In this document: positions 1 to 6,122 of the stretch, piece after piece
Layout: every line of letters starts with the position of its first letter
How positions within the stretch are numbered: position 1 is the first letter of the stretch
Notes under the pieces: model-generated
Database searches by the model: none
The model's input: the letters and a program-made list of their open reading frames with translations, nothing else
Told to the model about the DNA's origin: nothing
Position numbers and translations under genes: made by a program
Assembly (NCBI GenBank): GCA_028696915.1
Contig: JAQVGB010000036.1
Span: 1 to 9,887, forward strand
Source: Candidatus Dojkabacteria bacterium
GTDB taxonomy: Bacteria > Patescibacteriota > Dojkabacteria > SC72 > JAFGCJ01
Direction: 5' to 3'
Length of the DNA stretch: 9,887 nt

Positions 1-190
1 ACTTATTTCCCACGGGATGAAAGGTTGCATTTGCTCGAGCTATCAATTCTTCTACTCTTTGGGCTCTCGCACCGTGCATTGTAACAAAAGTCACAGCCGA
101 AAATTCCCAATATCCCACACAATGCCAGAATATTCTTATATTCCCGTCAGGATCCAATATGAAACGTGAGAAAGGCGCACGGAAATCCCG
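1..190 (-). CDS. Possible partial CDS or gene remnant running off the left edge
   Basis: The minus strand has an open frame from 190 down to the window edge, closed upstream by an in-frame TAG at 193-191. Its translation looks protein-like: it contains FILDPDGN, an aromatic stretch FWHCVGYWEF, and then MHGARAQRVEELIARAN, which resembles a helix. The only in-frame ATG is at 79-77. The protein-like sequence begins upstream of it, so either an alternative start is used (TTG at 157-155, GTG at 118-116 or 94-92) or the gene is broken. Upstream of the TAG there is an in-frame ATG (199-197) followed by GGT and then the stop. I see no Shine-Dalgarno sequence and do not recognise the family. It could be chance open frame; the rest of the gene lies outside the window. 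Confidence 0.3.
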
Positions 191-251
191 CTAACCCATA
201 GCGCAGAAAGCTTACCAGGAGGCCGTTTATACACTATACATTAGCGGGATT
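184..251. repeat. 11-bp inverted repeat around a gene end
   Basis: AATCCCGCTAA at 184-194 is the exact reverse complement of TTAGCGGGATT at 241-251, with 46 bases between the arms. The right arm contains the stop codon of the 169-aa gene (243-241). No T-run follows on either strand, so it does not look like a normal intrinsic terminator. It may be chance. Confidence 0.35.
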
Positions 252-750
252 GGGCAAACACAACCACATAGTTATGACCGTACTTCTTTGCGCATTTCGG
301 GCAGGTCGTATAGTAAAAGTACATTTTTCCGACAGTTTTTCCCTTCTCAGACACATACGCCTGCATCTGGCTGATCCAGTTACGAATCTCACTGAACGGG
401 CCGTCAAACACTTTCGTCATGTATGTTCCGGACAACGTGACATTATCCGCTTCCGGAACGTCCTTTGTCACCGTAATATAGAGCTCGCTTTTCCAGGGGG
501 ACGGATCATACACCAGCATCAAAAACTCAGAATCCGCAGGCTTCGCGCCCGCCTGCTCAATCATTTTCCACATCCGGGCAATCGTTTTTCCAAAGACACC
601 GGGAAGCGGGATATGTAGAAATTGTGGGATAGTTTCTCGTATAAATTGCTTGTTCTGCCACACAACCTCTTTTTCCTGCCACGGGTCAGGATTAAAGGGT
701 GGACAGCAAGTTTTTTCGGCATCCTGATGATTGTCCAGATGATTATCCAT
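241..750 (-). CDS. Conserved GyrI-like/SOUL-type small-molecule-binding family protein
   Basis: A complete 169-aa protein with no signal peptide or membrane segment, so probably cytoplasmic. The recognisable features are CCPPFNPDPW (residues 15-24), IPQFLHIPLP (41-50), FLMLVYDPSPWKSELYI (76-92), KVFDGPF (113-119) and a C-terminal TTCPKCAKKYGHNYVVVFA (148-166). From memory this pattern belongs to a widespread family often annotated 'hydrolase' or GyrI-like small-molecule-binding protein; no reaction is established by the sequence. The pairs C15-C16 and C150-xx-C153 could bind metal or respond to redox. Start: ATG at 750 is preceded by AGGT about 7 bases upstream, and an extended -10 lies just upstream (780-788). 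It is transcribed divergently from the GH26-like gene. Family assignment is fairly firm; function is unknown. Confidence 0.8.
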   Translation of the reverse strand: MDNHLDNHQDAEKTCCPPFNPDPWQEKEVVWQNKQFIRETIPQFLHIPLPGVFGKTIARMWKMIEQAGAKPADSEFLMLVYDPSPWKSELYITVTKDVPEADNVTLSGTYMTKVFDGPFSEIRNWISQMQAYVSEKGKTVGKMYFYYTTCPKCAKKYGHNYVVVFAQSR

Positions 751-779
751 GCATATACCTGCGTGAATTTACATATTTC

Positions 780-788
780 ATCATAGCA
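780..788 (-). promoter_or_regulatory. Candidate extended -10 promoter for the GyrI-like gene
   Basis: On the minus strand positions 788-780 read TGCTATGAT, an extended -10 (TGnTATAAT with one mismatch). It lies 29 bases upstream of the ATG at 750, which would give a 5' leader of about 20 bases. No good -35 is visible, which is tolerated by extended -10 promoters. The rest of the 751-952 divergent intergenic region shows no clear promoter for the plus-strand gene. Confidence 0.35.
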
Positions 789-952
789 CGTCTGGTATGA
801 CCGCAGCATGCCTCCAGGCGTGAGCCCGCAGTCATACACCCTTTTGAGACATCCAGACGCCCGTTCTGCCACGACCTCCCTCCCACGTAATCCTTACCGT
901 ATTCAAATACAAACCAAGAAAGATCATTACGGACGGATGCTAGCATGATTGT

Positions 953-2083
953 ATGAGTATCAGGATTATTCTATTTGTTATTATTTTTGTATCTTCGGCA
1001 CTTGGTGTCAGCGCTGGATCGATCCTGTTCACAAACGGTCCCGATCCGTCTTCTCAGGATACCGACAGAGACCGTCAGGACGAAACTTCTGAAGAAGCTC
1101 TCGCTTATCCCGAAAATTCCCCGGATATTCCATCCAACGACCAAGCGACAGCCGACGCTGAAACACCCAACGTGCCGCACGCAAACCAGACGGATACCGG
1201 TAAGCCTTCTCCTCAATGGGATTCTGACTGTGGGTCTGAAATCAGCGCTACGGTACCGTGGGGCGCATATACCGGAGGAAGCGTAGCGTCAGCAGAGGAA
1301 TTCCGAGGGAAAATCGGCTCTGACATGCAGTACCTCGCCACATTTGTCCACTGGGGAAACGAAAACGAGTTCCCCGAAGAGCTTGCCATATACGCGCGGG
1401 ACAACAATATGACCCCCGTTATCTATTGGGAAGCGATGGACTATACCTATGCGGGACCGTATGATCCACGGTTTTCCTACGATGCAGTTCTGCGGGGAGA
1501 CTGGGACAGGTATATCGCTGAGTTTGCACAACGAGTCAAAACGTATAACAGTACTGTCATTGTCGTGCTTTTTGAGGAAATGAACTCGGACTGGTATCCC
1601 TGGTCCGGGATGACAAACGGTAATACTCCACAAAAAGCGGTCCTCGCCTACCGTCACGTCCGCGACCTCTTCCGTGACGTTCCAAACGCCCGTTTCGGCT
1701 GGACCATAAACAACGACTCCGTGCCGAACACCACGAATAACACACGGCTCGCCTACTATCCCGGTGACGATTATGTCGATTACGTCGGTGTGAACGGATT
1801 TAATTTCGGCGATCCATGGCAGTCATTTTCAGAAGTGTTCGGCCCGTCACTTTCAGAGCTTGCCACCCTGAAAAAACCAATTTTCATTTTTTCAATGTCC
1901 TCCGCCGATGGTGCGCGGAAAGCGGAATGGATCAAAGACATGCTTACCGTACAAATTCCCGCTCATCCGGAAATCGCCGGCTGGATCTGGTTTAATGAAG
2001 ATAAAGAGGCCGACTGGAGAATATGGTCTGATCCGGACTCACTACATACGTTTACCCAAAGTGTCTCAAGGTACGAAGAATGA
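953..2083 (+). CDS. Secreted GH26-like (beta-mannanase superfamily) protein with altered catalytic site
   Basis: A 376-aa protein. Residues 1-21 (MSIRIILFVIIFVSSALGVSA) form a Sec signal peptide with a VSA cleavage site or uncleaved anchor. Residues 22 to about 90 are a Asp/Ser/Pro/Gln/Thr-rich linker, and a GH26-type barrel fills about 95-370. Seen motifs: VPWGAYTGG (start of domain), FVHWGNEN, VIYWEAM, then FEEMNSDWYPW (207-217), which aligns with the GH26 acid/base motif HEMNGxWxPW and makes Glu209 the predicted acid/base. The C-terminal GWIWFNEDKEADWRIWS (343-359) is typical of the family. The nucleophile strand, usually KPxxIxE, reads KPIFIFS (308-314), so Ser314 stands where the nucleophile Glu is expected. 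The protein may therefore be a glycan-binding pseudoenzyme or use another mechanism. The usual His before the acid/base is Glu208. It faces the exopolysaccharide-type operon with 3 bases between stops. No strong Shine-Dalgarno sequence is seen. Fold assignment is good; activity is uncertain. Confidence 0.8.
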   Translation: MSIRIILFVIIFVSSALGVSAGSILFTNGPDPSSQDTDRDRQDETSEEALAYPENSPDIPSNDQATADAETPNVPHANQTDTGKPSPQWDSDCGSEISATVPWGAYTGGSVASAEEFRGKIGSDMQYLATFVHWGNENEFPEELAIYARDNNMTPVIYWEAMDYTYAGPYDPRFSYDAVLRGDWDRYIAEFAQRVKTYNSTVIVVLFEEMNSDWYPWSGMTNGNTPQKAVLAYRHVRDLFRDVPNARFGWTINNDSVPNTTNNTRLAYYPGDDYVDYVGVNGFNFGDPWQSFSEVFGPSLSELATLKKPIFIFSMSSADGARKAEWIKDMLTVQIPAHPEIAGWIWFNEDKEADWRIWSDPDSLHTFTQSVSRYEE

Positions 2084-2086
2084 AAT

Positions 2087-3922
2087 TTAATTCATGCCTA
2101 ACCCTTGTCCAACCGTCACCACCCGAATTCCGCTCTGCGAAATATAGTTGACGATCTCCTGTAGAAGTGCTGGTGTTATGCTGTATTCCCCTCCGCCCGA
2201 CTCAATCCCATGGAACATGAGTATCGCCCACGTTCTGGTTGCAAGCGCTTCGTCTATCCAGCTTTTCACCTCATCGGCGGTTGTTGTCCGCACAACGGCC
2301 TTCCGTTTGAGGAGGTACGGACTCGTGTTCTTGTTGTTTAACCCATCTTCGACGGTCATTGCGGATCGCCCGCCGACGGAAAACGACTCTCTGACAATTT
2401 GATTGGCCAGAGCGTTGTACTCACCGTAGGGATACGCATAGCTGGCAACTCCTGCAATCCCGATTGCCTGCAGGTCAAGAAACGCGCCAGTGATCTCGTC
2501 CCGCATTTCAGCCTCTGACAACAGCGGCAGATGTGGATGCGTCCGGGAGTGCGCACAGATTTCGTGCCCCTGCGAGTATGCCGCAAGCACTTCTGTGGTA
2601 GTCATATATCCCGGCGCACCATCCATATACCCGGTGATGATGCACTGCGTGCTCCGGATTCCCGCCGCATTCATGATCGGAATTCCATTCTGGTACGTCG
2701 ATTGCCACCCGTCATCGAACACAAGAGACACCGCGCCGCTTGAATATCTCGATTGATCGGCTACCTGTTTCAACGATACATTGTCTATCGTCAGGCTTCC
2801 GGCCTGATTGATCAGATGGAAAACCGTCAACGAACTGTATCCCACGGGAACCGTTAGATCAGCTGATGCACTCGCCCACCCCGCAGACGGCCCCGTTGTA
2901 GCAAGATCGACATACAGCAATCCGCCCTGTGCGTCACGGTACTGCACAATAATGGAGCTACCGACCGTACTCATATACATATCCTCGAAGCGGTACCGCT
3001 CTCCAGCCGTGACCGGAACATCCTTAAAATACCACTTCGCATCTCCGTCAGTGTAGTCCGAGAGCTCGACACGAGCGGCCTTGCTTCCGTCAACACCGGT
3101 TTCGGGATAGGTGAAGATCGCCGTATTCGTACCCCAGTTTCCCTGGTACCAGTCCTGCGGGGTTACTCCATCCGCAGATGTTACTTCGAGAAATGGGTTC
3201 GCTATAAGATTTTCAGGGTCGACCGGTGGCTGTGGCGGAGTCGGTGGGTCCGGGTCGATGGGTGGTTCAGGATCGACAGGAGGCTCAGGATCAACTGGTG
3301 GTTCCGGATCGACCGGTGGTTCCGGATCGACCGGTGGTTGAGGTTCTTCAGGAACACCGCTTTGCACCAGTGAAAAATCGTCCGTGATGAGAGTTCCGTT
3401 GCTTCTGAGCTCCTGGAAAATCGTTAATTTCGATGCATGGTCAGGTATTGTGAATGTCGCCGAGGAATTTGTCCACTGTTTCGCACGAGCATACTCCTGT
3501 AACGGAAGCATCACGTATGAACCATCCACCAGCTTCACCCGTGCGACAAGGAAGCTTTTTGTCGTCGACCGGAACCTGTTTGAAACCGTATACTCCGCGT
3601 TCGGCTCAACCGGAACTTCATTTGGAATCCACTTAGCACTTCCATTTTTCCAATTCATCACTTCTACACGAACTGCTTTACCCCCGTTATTCCCTTTGAC
3701 CGGATACGAAAAAATCGCAAGGTTTCGTCCAATACGCTCGCGGCTCCAGAACTTCGGATTTCCCGGCCGGAGAGGGTCTATGGTCTCCATAGATGGATTC
3801 GCGACAAGATTTTCGGAAAGCGACTGCGCCGTCGAAACCGATGGAAAGATCATTACCACAATGGCCATAACGGCGACAAGCACCGACAGGCGAAACTCAC
3901 GGAAAGAAAACACCATCTTCAT
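2087..3922 (-). CDS. Secreted polysaccharide deacetylase (CE4) with two CBM-like domains
   Basis: A 611-aa secreted or envelope protein. A signal peptide/anchor occupies residues 1-33 (basic start, hydrophobic core, STAQS). Two homologous beta-sandwich, CBM4_9-like modules follow, at about 36-187 and 237-386; both begin ENL(V/I)ANP and end in T(I/D)DxxSL. They are separated by a Pro/Asp/Glu linker of VDPEPP repeats (191-236). The C-terminal CE4 (NodB) domain, about 395-611, has motif 1 VFDDG (401-405; Asp404 the predicted metal ligand), motif 2 HSRTHPH (458-464; His458 and His462 metal ligands), motif 3 YAYPYGEY (495-502) and MFHGIE (569-574) as the last motif. The expected reaction is N- (or O-) deacetylation of an extracytoplasmic glycan. 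Its ATG overlaps the upstream gene's TGA as ATGA (3922-3919), so translation is probably coupled. As the last gene after a glycosyltransferase and a small membrane protein it occupies the icaB-like position. Peptidoglycan or another polysaccharide could be the substrate instead. Confidence 0.9.
   Translation of the reverse strand: MKMVFSFREFRLSVLVAVMAIVVMIFPSVSTAQSLSENLVANPSMETIDPLRPGNPKFWSRERIGRNLAIFSYPVKGNNGGKAVRVEVMNWKNGSAKWIPNEVPVEPNAEYTVSNRFRSTTKSFLVARVKLVDGSYVMLPLQEYARAKQWTNSSATFTIPDHASKLTIFQELRSNGTLITDDFSLVQSGVPEEPQPPVDPEPPVDPEPPVDPEPPVDPEPPIDPDPPTPPQPPVDPENLIANPFLEVTSADGVTPQDWYQGNWGTNTAIFTYPETGVDGSKAARVELSDYTDGDAKWYFKDVPVTAGERYRFEDMYMSTVGSSIIVQYRDAQGGLLYVDLATTGPSAGWASASADLTVPVGYSSLTVFHLINQAGSLTIDNVSLKQVADQSRYSSGAVSLVFDDGWQSTYQNGIPIMNAAGIRSTQCIITGYMDGAPGYMTTTEVLAAYSQGHEICAHSRTHPHLPLLSEAEMRDEITGAFLDLQAIGIAGVASYAYPYGEYNALANQIVRESFSVGGRSAMTVEDGLNNKNTSPYLLKRKAVVRTTTADEVKSWIDEALATRTWAILMFHGIESGGGEYSITPALLQEIVNYISQSGIRVVTVGQGLGMN
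3217..3352 (-). repeat. Tandem 18-bp repeats encoding the VDPEPP linker
   Basis: This segment encodes residues 191-236 of the deacetylase, mostly repeats of VDPEPP. On the plus strand the unit is GGTTCCGGATCGACCGGT; two copies near 3300-3335 are identical and the flanking units are diverged copies. The rigid, acidic Pro-rich spacer separates the two carbohydrate-binding-like modules. Near-identical units make length change by slippage likely. Confidence 0.85.
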
Positions 3923-4362
3923 GGAAATTTCTCAAATGAAGTAATATACAAAAAACGAACGAACCCAGAATCCGACTGGCCGGAATTCAGGATTGAAACA
4001 TGCTTTTCTATGACAGGATCCATCACTTCATGAAACTCCGGCACGGCTCGATCTGAGCGATCAATTCCTGAAGCAAGAACCCGCATGTTCGGATCCGGAG
4101 ACCACATCGGTACCCCTTCAAGAAACCTCCCGATCACCTGCACGTTCGAGTTTTTCCCCATACTTTTCAACACGAGCGTCCCCGCACTGGTCAAAACGAC
4201 AATGGAGGTCAAAAAGACGACAAACACCGAGAACGTCCGCCTCCCGTATATACCCTTAGACCGGATAACCGGCCTTTTTGCATACTTCAAAGAAGCTCCG
4301 GCACTGCCAAACAGAACCAGTAGTATGTGAACAATTAGTGATAAACCGGGAACCGGTGTCAT
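3919..4362 (-). CDS. Small two-TM membrane protein between glycosyltransferase and deacetylase (IcaD/PgaD-like position)
   Basis: A 147-aa protein without a family I can name from sequence. Residues about 6-24 and 43-66 are hydrophobic helices separated by a basic loop (KYAKRPVIRSKGIYGRR), which predicts a helical hairpin with a cytoplasmic loop. The remaining roughly 80 residues are soluble and would lie on the outer side by the positive-inside rule. Its ATG overlaps the glycosyltransferase stop as TAATG (sharing base 4362), and its TGA overlaps the deacetylase start as ATGA, so all three are likely made together. IcaD and PgaD are also small two-TM partners of a family-2 polysaccharide synthase, and this gene sits where icaD sits. 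The comparison rests on size, topology and order, not on residue similarity. Confidence 0.7.
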   Translation of the reverse strand: MTPVPGLSLIVHILLVLFGSAGASLKYAKRPVIRSKGIYGRRTFSVFVVFLTSIVVLTSAGTLVLKSMGKNSNVQVIGRFLEGVPMWSPDPNMRVLASGIDRSDRAVPEFHEVMDPVIEKHVSILNSGQSDSGFVRFLYITSFEKFP

Positions 4363-5396
4363 TATGTCATGCTCTGATCAATGTTAACTCTCCGGATAAA
4401 GAACCATCCTTGATTGGTTTTTCTCAGGATGATCTGCCGGACAAACTGCTCGATAAATACCCATGCATTAATGTGCATAACCGAAAGGTACAGTAGAGGG
4501 ACCAACAGAAGGTCCATCCTCCGCTCCTTAACTGCGGCATAGATCGACTGCAATACAACAAAGAAAAACAGTACAAAAATCAACTGGAGGCCCAGCTGAA
4601 TATTGATGAGTGGTATAAGGAACAGAAGCACCGAATACACCAGTCCCTCAACGTACACAAGCGAAAGCTCGAGCATCCGTCGCGGATCATCAAAAAGATC
4701 GGCACTCCAATGCTTTTTTAAATTCTGCCAGCCGCCGCCATACCACCGCCGCATTTGATTGATATACGAGTGGAAATTTTCTGGATCCTGCGTATACACG
4801 ATAGCCTCCCGGTCATACTTGATCCTTAACCCTTTTTTGTGGAACCGGTAGGTGGTATCGAGATCTTCCGTCACGGTGTCATGATCAAATTTGATGTTTT
4901 TCCGGAACACTGCCGTCCTGAATGCACTCGCCGCCCCGGGGATCACCAACATAAATTCCAAAATATCCTGTGCCCGTTTGTGAATGTTCTGCCCGACACT
5001 ATAGTCGTAGGCACGGCACGCGGTCAGGCGGTTGATTCGAAGGCTTCTCACATACCCCCCGACCGCCGCAACTGACGGATCCTCGAAATCCTTCTCAATT
5101 CGTTCTACAAACCGTTTATCGAGAATAGTGTCAGCGTCCGTCGTGATAAACACATCACCGTTGATATGCGGAATGCCCTTCTCCTGTGCCTTGCTCTTGG
5201 TACCACCGGCAGGATATACAGTGATGACCTCAATCTTTTTTCCAAATGACTTAAGGATCCGTTGAGTCCGGTCCGTGCTTCCGTCGTTGACCACAACAAT
5301 CTGGTCCGGTTTCCGCGTCTGGTTCAGACATGACTCGATACACGCCCTGATCGCCTTTTCTTCGTTGTGTGCGGGCAGAAGTATCGATAGCTTCAT
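4362..5396 (-). CDS. Processive family-2 glycosyltransferase, polysaccharide synthase type (PgaC/IcaA/HasA-like)
   Basis: A 344-aa membrane glycosyltransferase. The GT-A domain starts at once (KLSILLPAHNEE). Motifs: VVNDGSTD (35-42, UDP-sugar binding), DAD (87-89, the metal/nucleotide DxD), PGAASAFR (153-160), TED (176-178, catalytic base) and QMRRW (214-218, the QxxRW signature of processive synthases). Three hydrophobic segments at about 243-264, 267-289 and 295-318 anchor the C terminus. IcaA and PgaC have additional N-terminal TM helices, absent here. Expected role: polymerising a sugar from a nucleotide donor (for example UDP-GlcNAc) and extruding it. The donor cannot be read from sequence. 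I chose ATG at 5396 because the family's first strand starts there. A TTG at 5435 would add 13 non-conserved residues and run over the direct repeat. It is first in a three-gene coupled operon. Confidence 0.9.
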   Translation of the reverse strand: MKLSILLPAHNEEKAIRACIESCLNQTRKPDQIVVVNDGSTDRTQRILKSFGKKIEVITVYPAGGTKSKAQEKGIPHINGDVFITTDADTILDKRFVERIEKDFEDPSVAAVGGYVRSLRINRLTACRAYDYSVGQNIHKRAQDILEFMLVIPGAASAFRTAVFRKNIKFDHDTVTEDLDTTYRFHKKGLRIKYDREAIVYTQDPENFHSYINQMRRWYGGGWQNLKKHWSADLFDDPRRMLELSLVYVEGLVYSVLLFLIPLINIQLGLQLIFVLFFFVVLQSIYAAVKERRMDLLLVPLLYLSVMHINAWVFIEQFVRQIILRKTNQGWFFIRRVNIDQSMT

Positions 5397-5415
5397 ATGG
5401 ACATCCGGTAATATT

Positions 5416-5449
5416 GAAAGGGATCGATATCGCAAGGGATCGATATTGC
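5416..5449. repeat. Tandem 16-bp direct repeat upstream of the polysaccharide operon
   Basis: AAGGGATCGATAT occurs at 5418-5430 and again at 5434-5446, exactly 16 bases apart; with flanks, 16 of 18 positions match (5416-5433 versus 5432-5449). The pair lies 20-53 bases upstream of the chosen glycosyltransferase ATG. Position and spacing fit a tandem operator or activator site; no regulator is identified. Confidence 0.5.
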
Positions 5450-5547
5450 TGACCGTTCATCCTACACAGCCACTATGTAATCTATATGTGACGAATATAG
5501 GAAAGTACACGGAGGAGCGCGGGGAATGGTTTTGGCAGGGAGAAAAC

Positions 5548-5652
5548 ATGAGAGTGAACGGAACGTGTCGTCTCCCGGATATTGTTTGCGGAGGTCCATT
5601 GTTACTTGAGGTCAGGTTTGTTTATAATGACAGAGAGCGCAAACTGCCATGA
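5548..5652 (+). CDS. Possible 34-codon leader ORF coupled to the Tat-signal gene
   Basis: An ATG at 5548 is preceded by AGGGAG at 5537-5542, a good Shine-Dalgarno match at normal spacing. The frame encodes 34 residues (MRVNGTCRLPDIVCGGPLLL and onward, ending RERKLP). Its TGA (5650-5652) overlaps the next gene's ATG (5649) as ATGA, so ribosomes could re-initiate there, which matters because the next gene has no close Shine-Dalgarno sequence. A second short frame starts at 5526 behind GGAGGA (5511-5516) and ends at about 5596. I do not recognise the peptide. A strong -10 inside this ORF (5623-5628) argues that the region could be just promoter and leader. Low confidence. Confidence 0.3.
   Translation: MRVNGTCRLPDIVCGGPLLLEVRFVYNDRERKLP
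5599..5628 (+). promoter_or_regulatory. Candidate sigma-70-type promoter for the Tat-signal gene
   Basis: TATAAT at 5623-5628 is a perfect -10. TTGTTA at 5599-5604 is a 4-of-6 match to the -35 with an 18-base spacer. Transcription would start near 5635, leaving only about 14 bases before the ATG at 5649. It is in the 5436-5648 divergent region between the polysaccharide operon and the plus-strand surface cluster; no convincing minus-strand promoter was found there. Confidence 0.5.
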
Positions 5653-6116
5653 GCACACCAGCACGCACAGACAAAACAGACTTCGATCCGGTACGCAGAC
5701 AGTTCCTGAGCCTACTTGCAAAGACGGGAATTCTCGGCATCCTCGTTCTCCTGTTCACCCACCAGCCAAAGAGCGTCGACGCCCTGACGTTCGGAGCCTC
5801 AGGACTGACCACTCCGGTTGGCGTCAAGCCGCTCGGCGGTTCTCAGACAACCGGCTCCGTATCCCTGGCCGACGCTGACACATGGTATCCAGTCCCCTCT
5901 TCCGCATTGTCAGATCGGGTATTTCTGATCCTTCACAACCGGTCCGGCACCAGCATGTACTGGACCTTCGACGACAGCGTGAACAATTCGAGCGGCGGAC
6001 TGATGTTCCCCGCCGGCGGAACAATACAGCTCGACGTCAACCCCGACGTGACCGTGTATGTCAGATGCCCGAGTGCAGGTGAATCGGTTTGGTATGCTGA
6101 GAGCCAGTCATCGTAG
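5649..6116 (+). CDS. Tat-signal-bearing small protein with phage-structural-like beta-sandwich
   Basis: A 155-aa protein. Residues 1-45 look like a twin-arginine signal peptide: polar n-region, DPVRRQFLS with Arg16-Arg17 followed by Phe and Leu as in the (S/T)RRxFLK consensus, a modest hydrophobic core to about 36, and VDA before the predicted cleavage after residue 45. The mature part of about 110 residues is beta-rich: TWYPVPSSALSDRVFLILHN, SMYWTFDDSVN, GLMFPAGGTIQLDV, VYVRCPSAGESVWYAES. This resembles small phage virion beta-sandwich proteins with an 'RxxLxIxNxS...VYxxxxSG...xxxE' layout; that is pattern memory, not a search. tatC and tatA are encoded 2.3 kb downstream on the same strand, supporting Tat export of a folded protein. 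Codon use is like the host-style genes, unlike the AT-rich genes that follow. A Sec anchor is the main alternative. Confidence 0.7.
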   Translation: MSTPARTDKTDFDPVRRQFLSLLAKTGILGILVLLFTHQPKSVDALTFGASGLTTPVGVKPLGGSQTTGSVSLADADTWYPVPSSALSDRVFLILHNRSGTSMYWTFDDSVNNSSGGLMFPAGGTIQLDVNPDVTVYVRCPSAGESVWYAESQSS

Positions 6117-6122
6117 GGGAGG
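6116..6122 (+). promoter_or_regulatory. Shine-Dalgarno that favours the ATG at 6129
   Basis: GGGGAGG at 6116-6122 starts on the last base of the previous gene's stop codon. It touches the ATG at 6123, too close to serve it, but is 6 bases from the in-frame ATG at 6129 and 2 bases from a GTG at 6125 in another frame. Confidence 0.55.

Noticed and set aside
250..618. Plus-strand 122-codon frame opposite the GyrI-like gene
   Set aside because: Shadow of a strongly recognisable minus-strand protein; no Shine-Dalgarno sequence and no family features.
743..946. Minus-strand 67-codon frame in the divergent intergenic region
   Set aside because: Composition is not protein-like, it has no ribosome-binding site, and it overlaps the likely promoter and start of the GyrI-like gene.
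937..946. Palindrome ATGCTAGCAT just before the GH26-like start
   Set aside because: A single 10-bp palindrome is common by chance and has no second copy nearby, so I do not call it an operator.
2084..2086. Search for a bidirectional terminator between the convergent genes
   Set aside because: Only 3 bases separate the stops and no hairpin with a T-run is evident around them, so none is reported.
3111..3341. Plus-strand open frame with a Gly/Ser-rich tail
   Set aside because: It is the antisense of the VDPEPP linker repeats and the second CBM-like module; the minus frame has clear domain motifs.
3384..3944. Plus-strand 186-codon frame opposite the deacetylase N terminus
   Set aside because: Antisense of the signal peptide and first CBM-like module; residue makeup is typical of a shadow frame.
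5526..5596. 22-codon frame behind GGAGGA at 5511-5516
   Set aside because: Short, serine/arginine-rich without motif, and it overlaps the better-placed 34-codon frame; not called as a gene.
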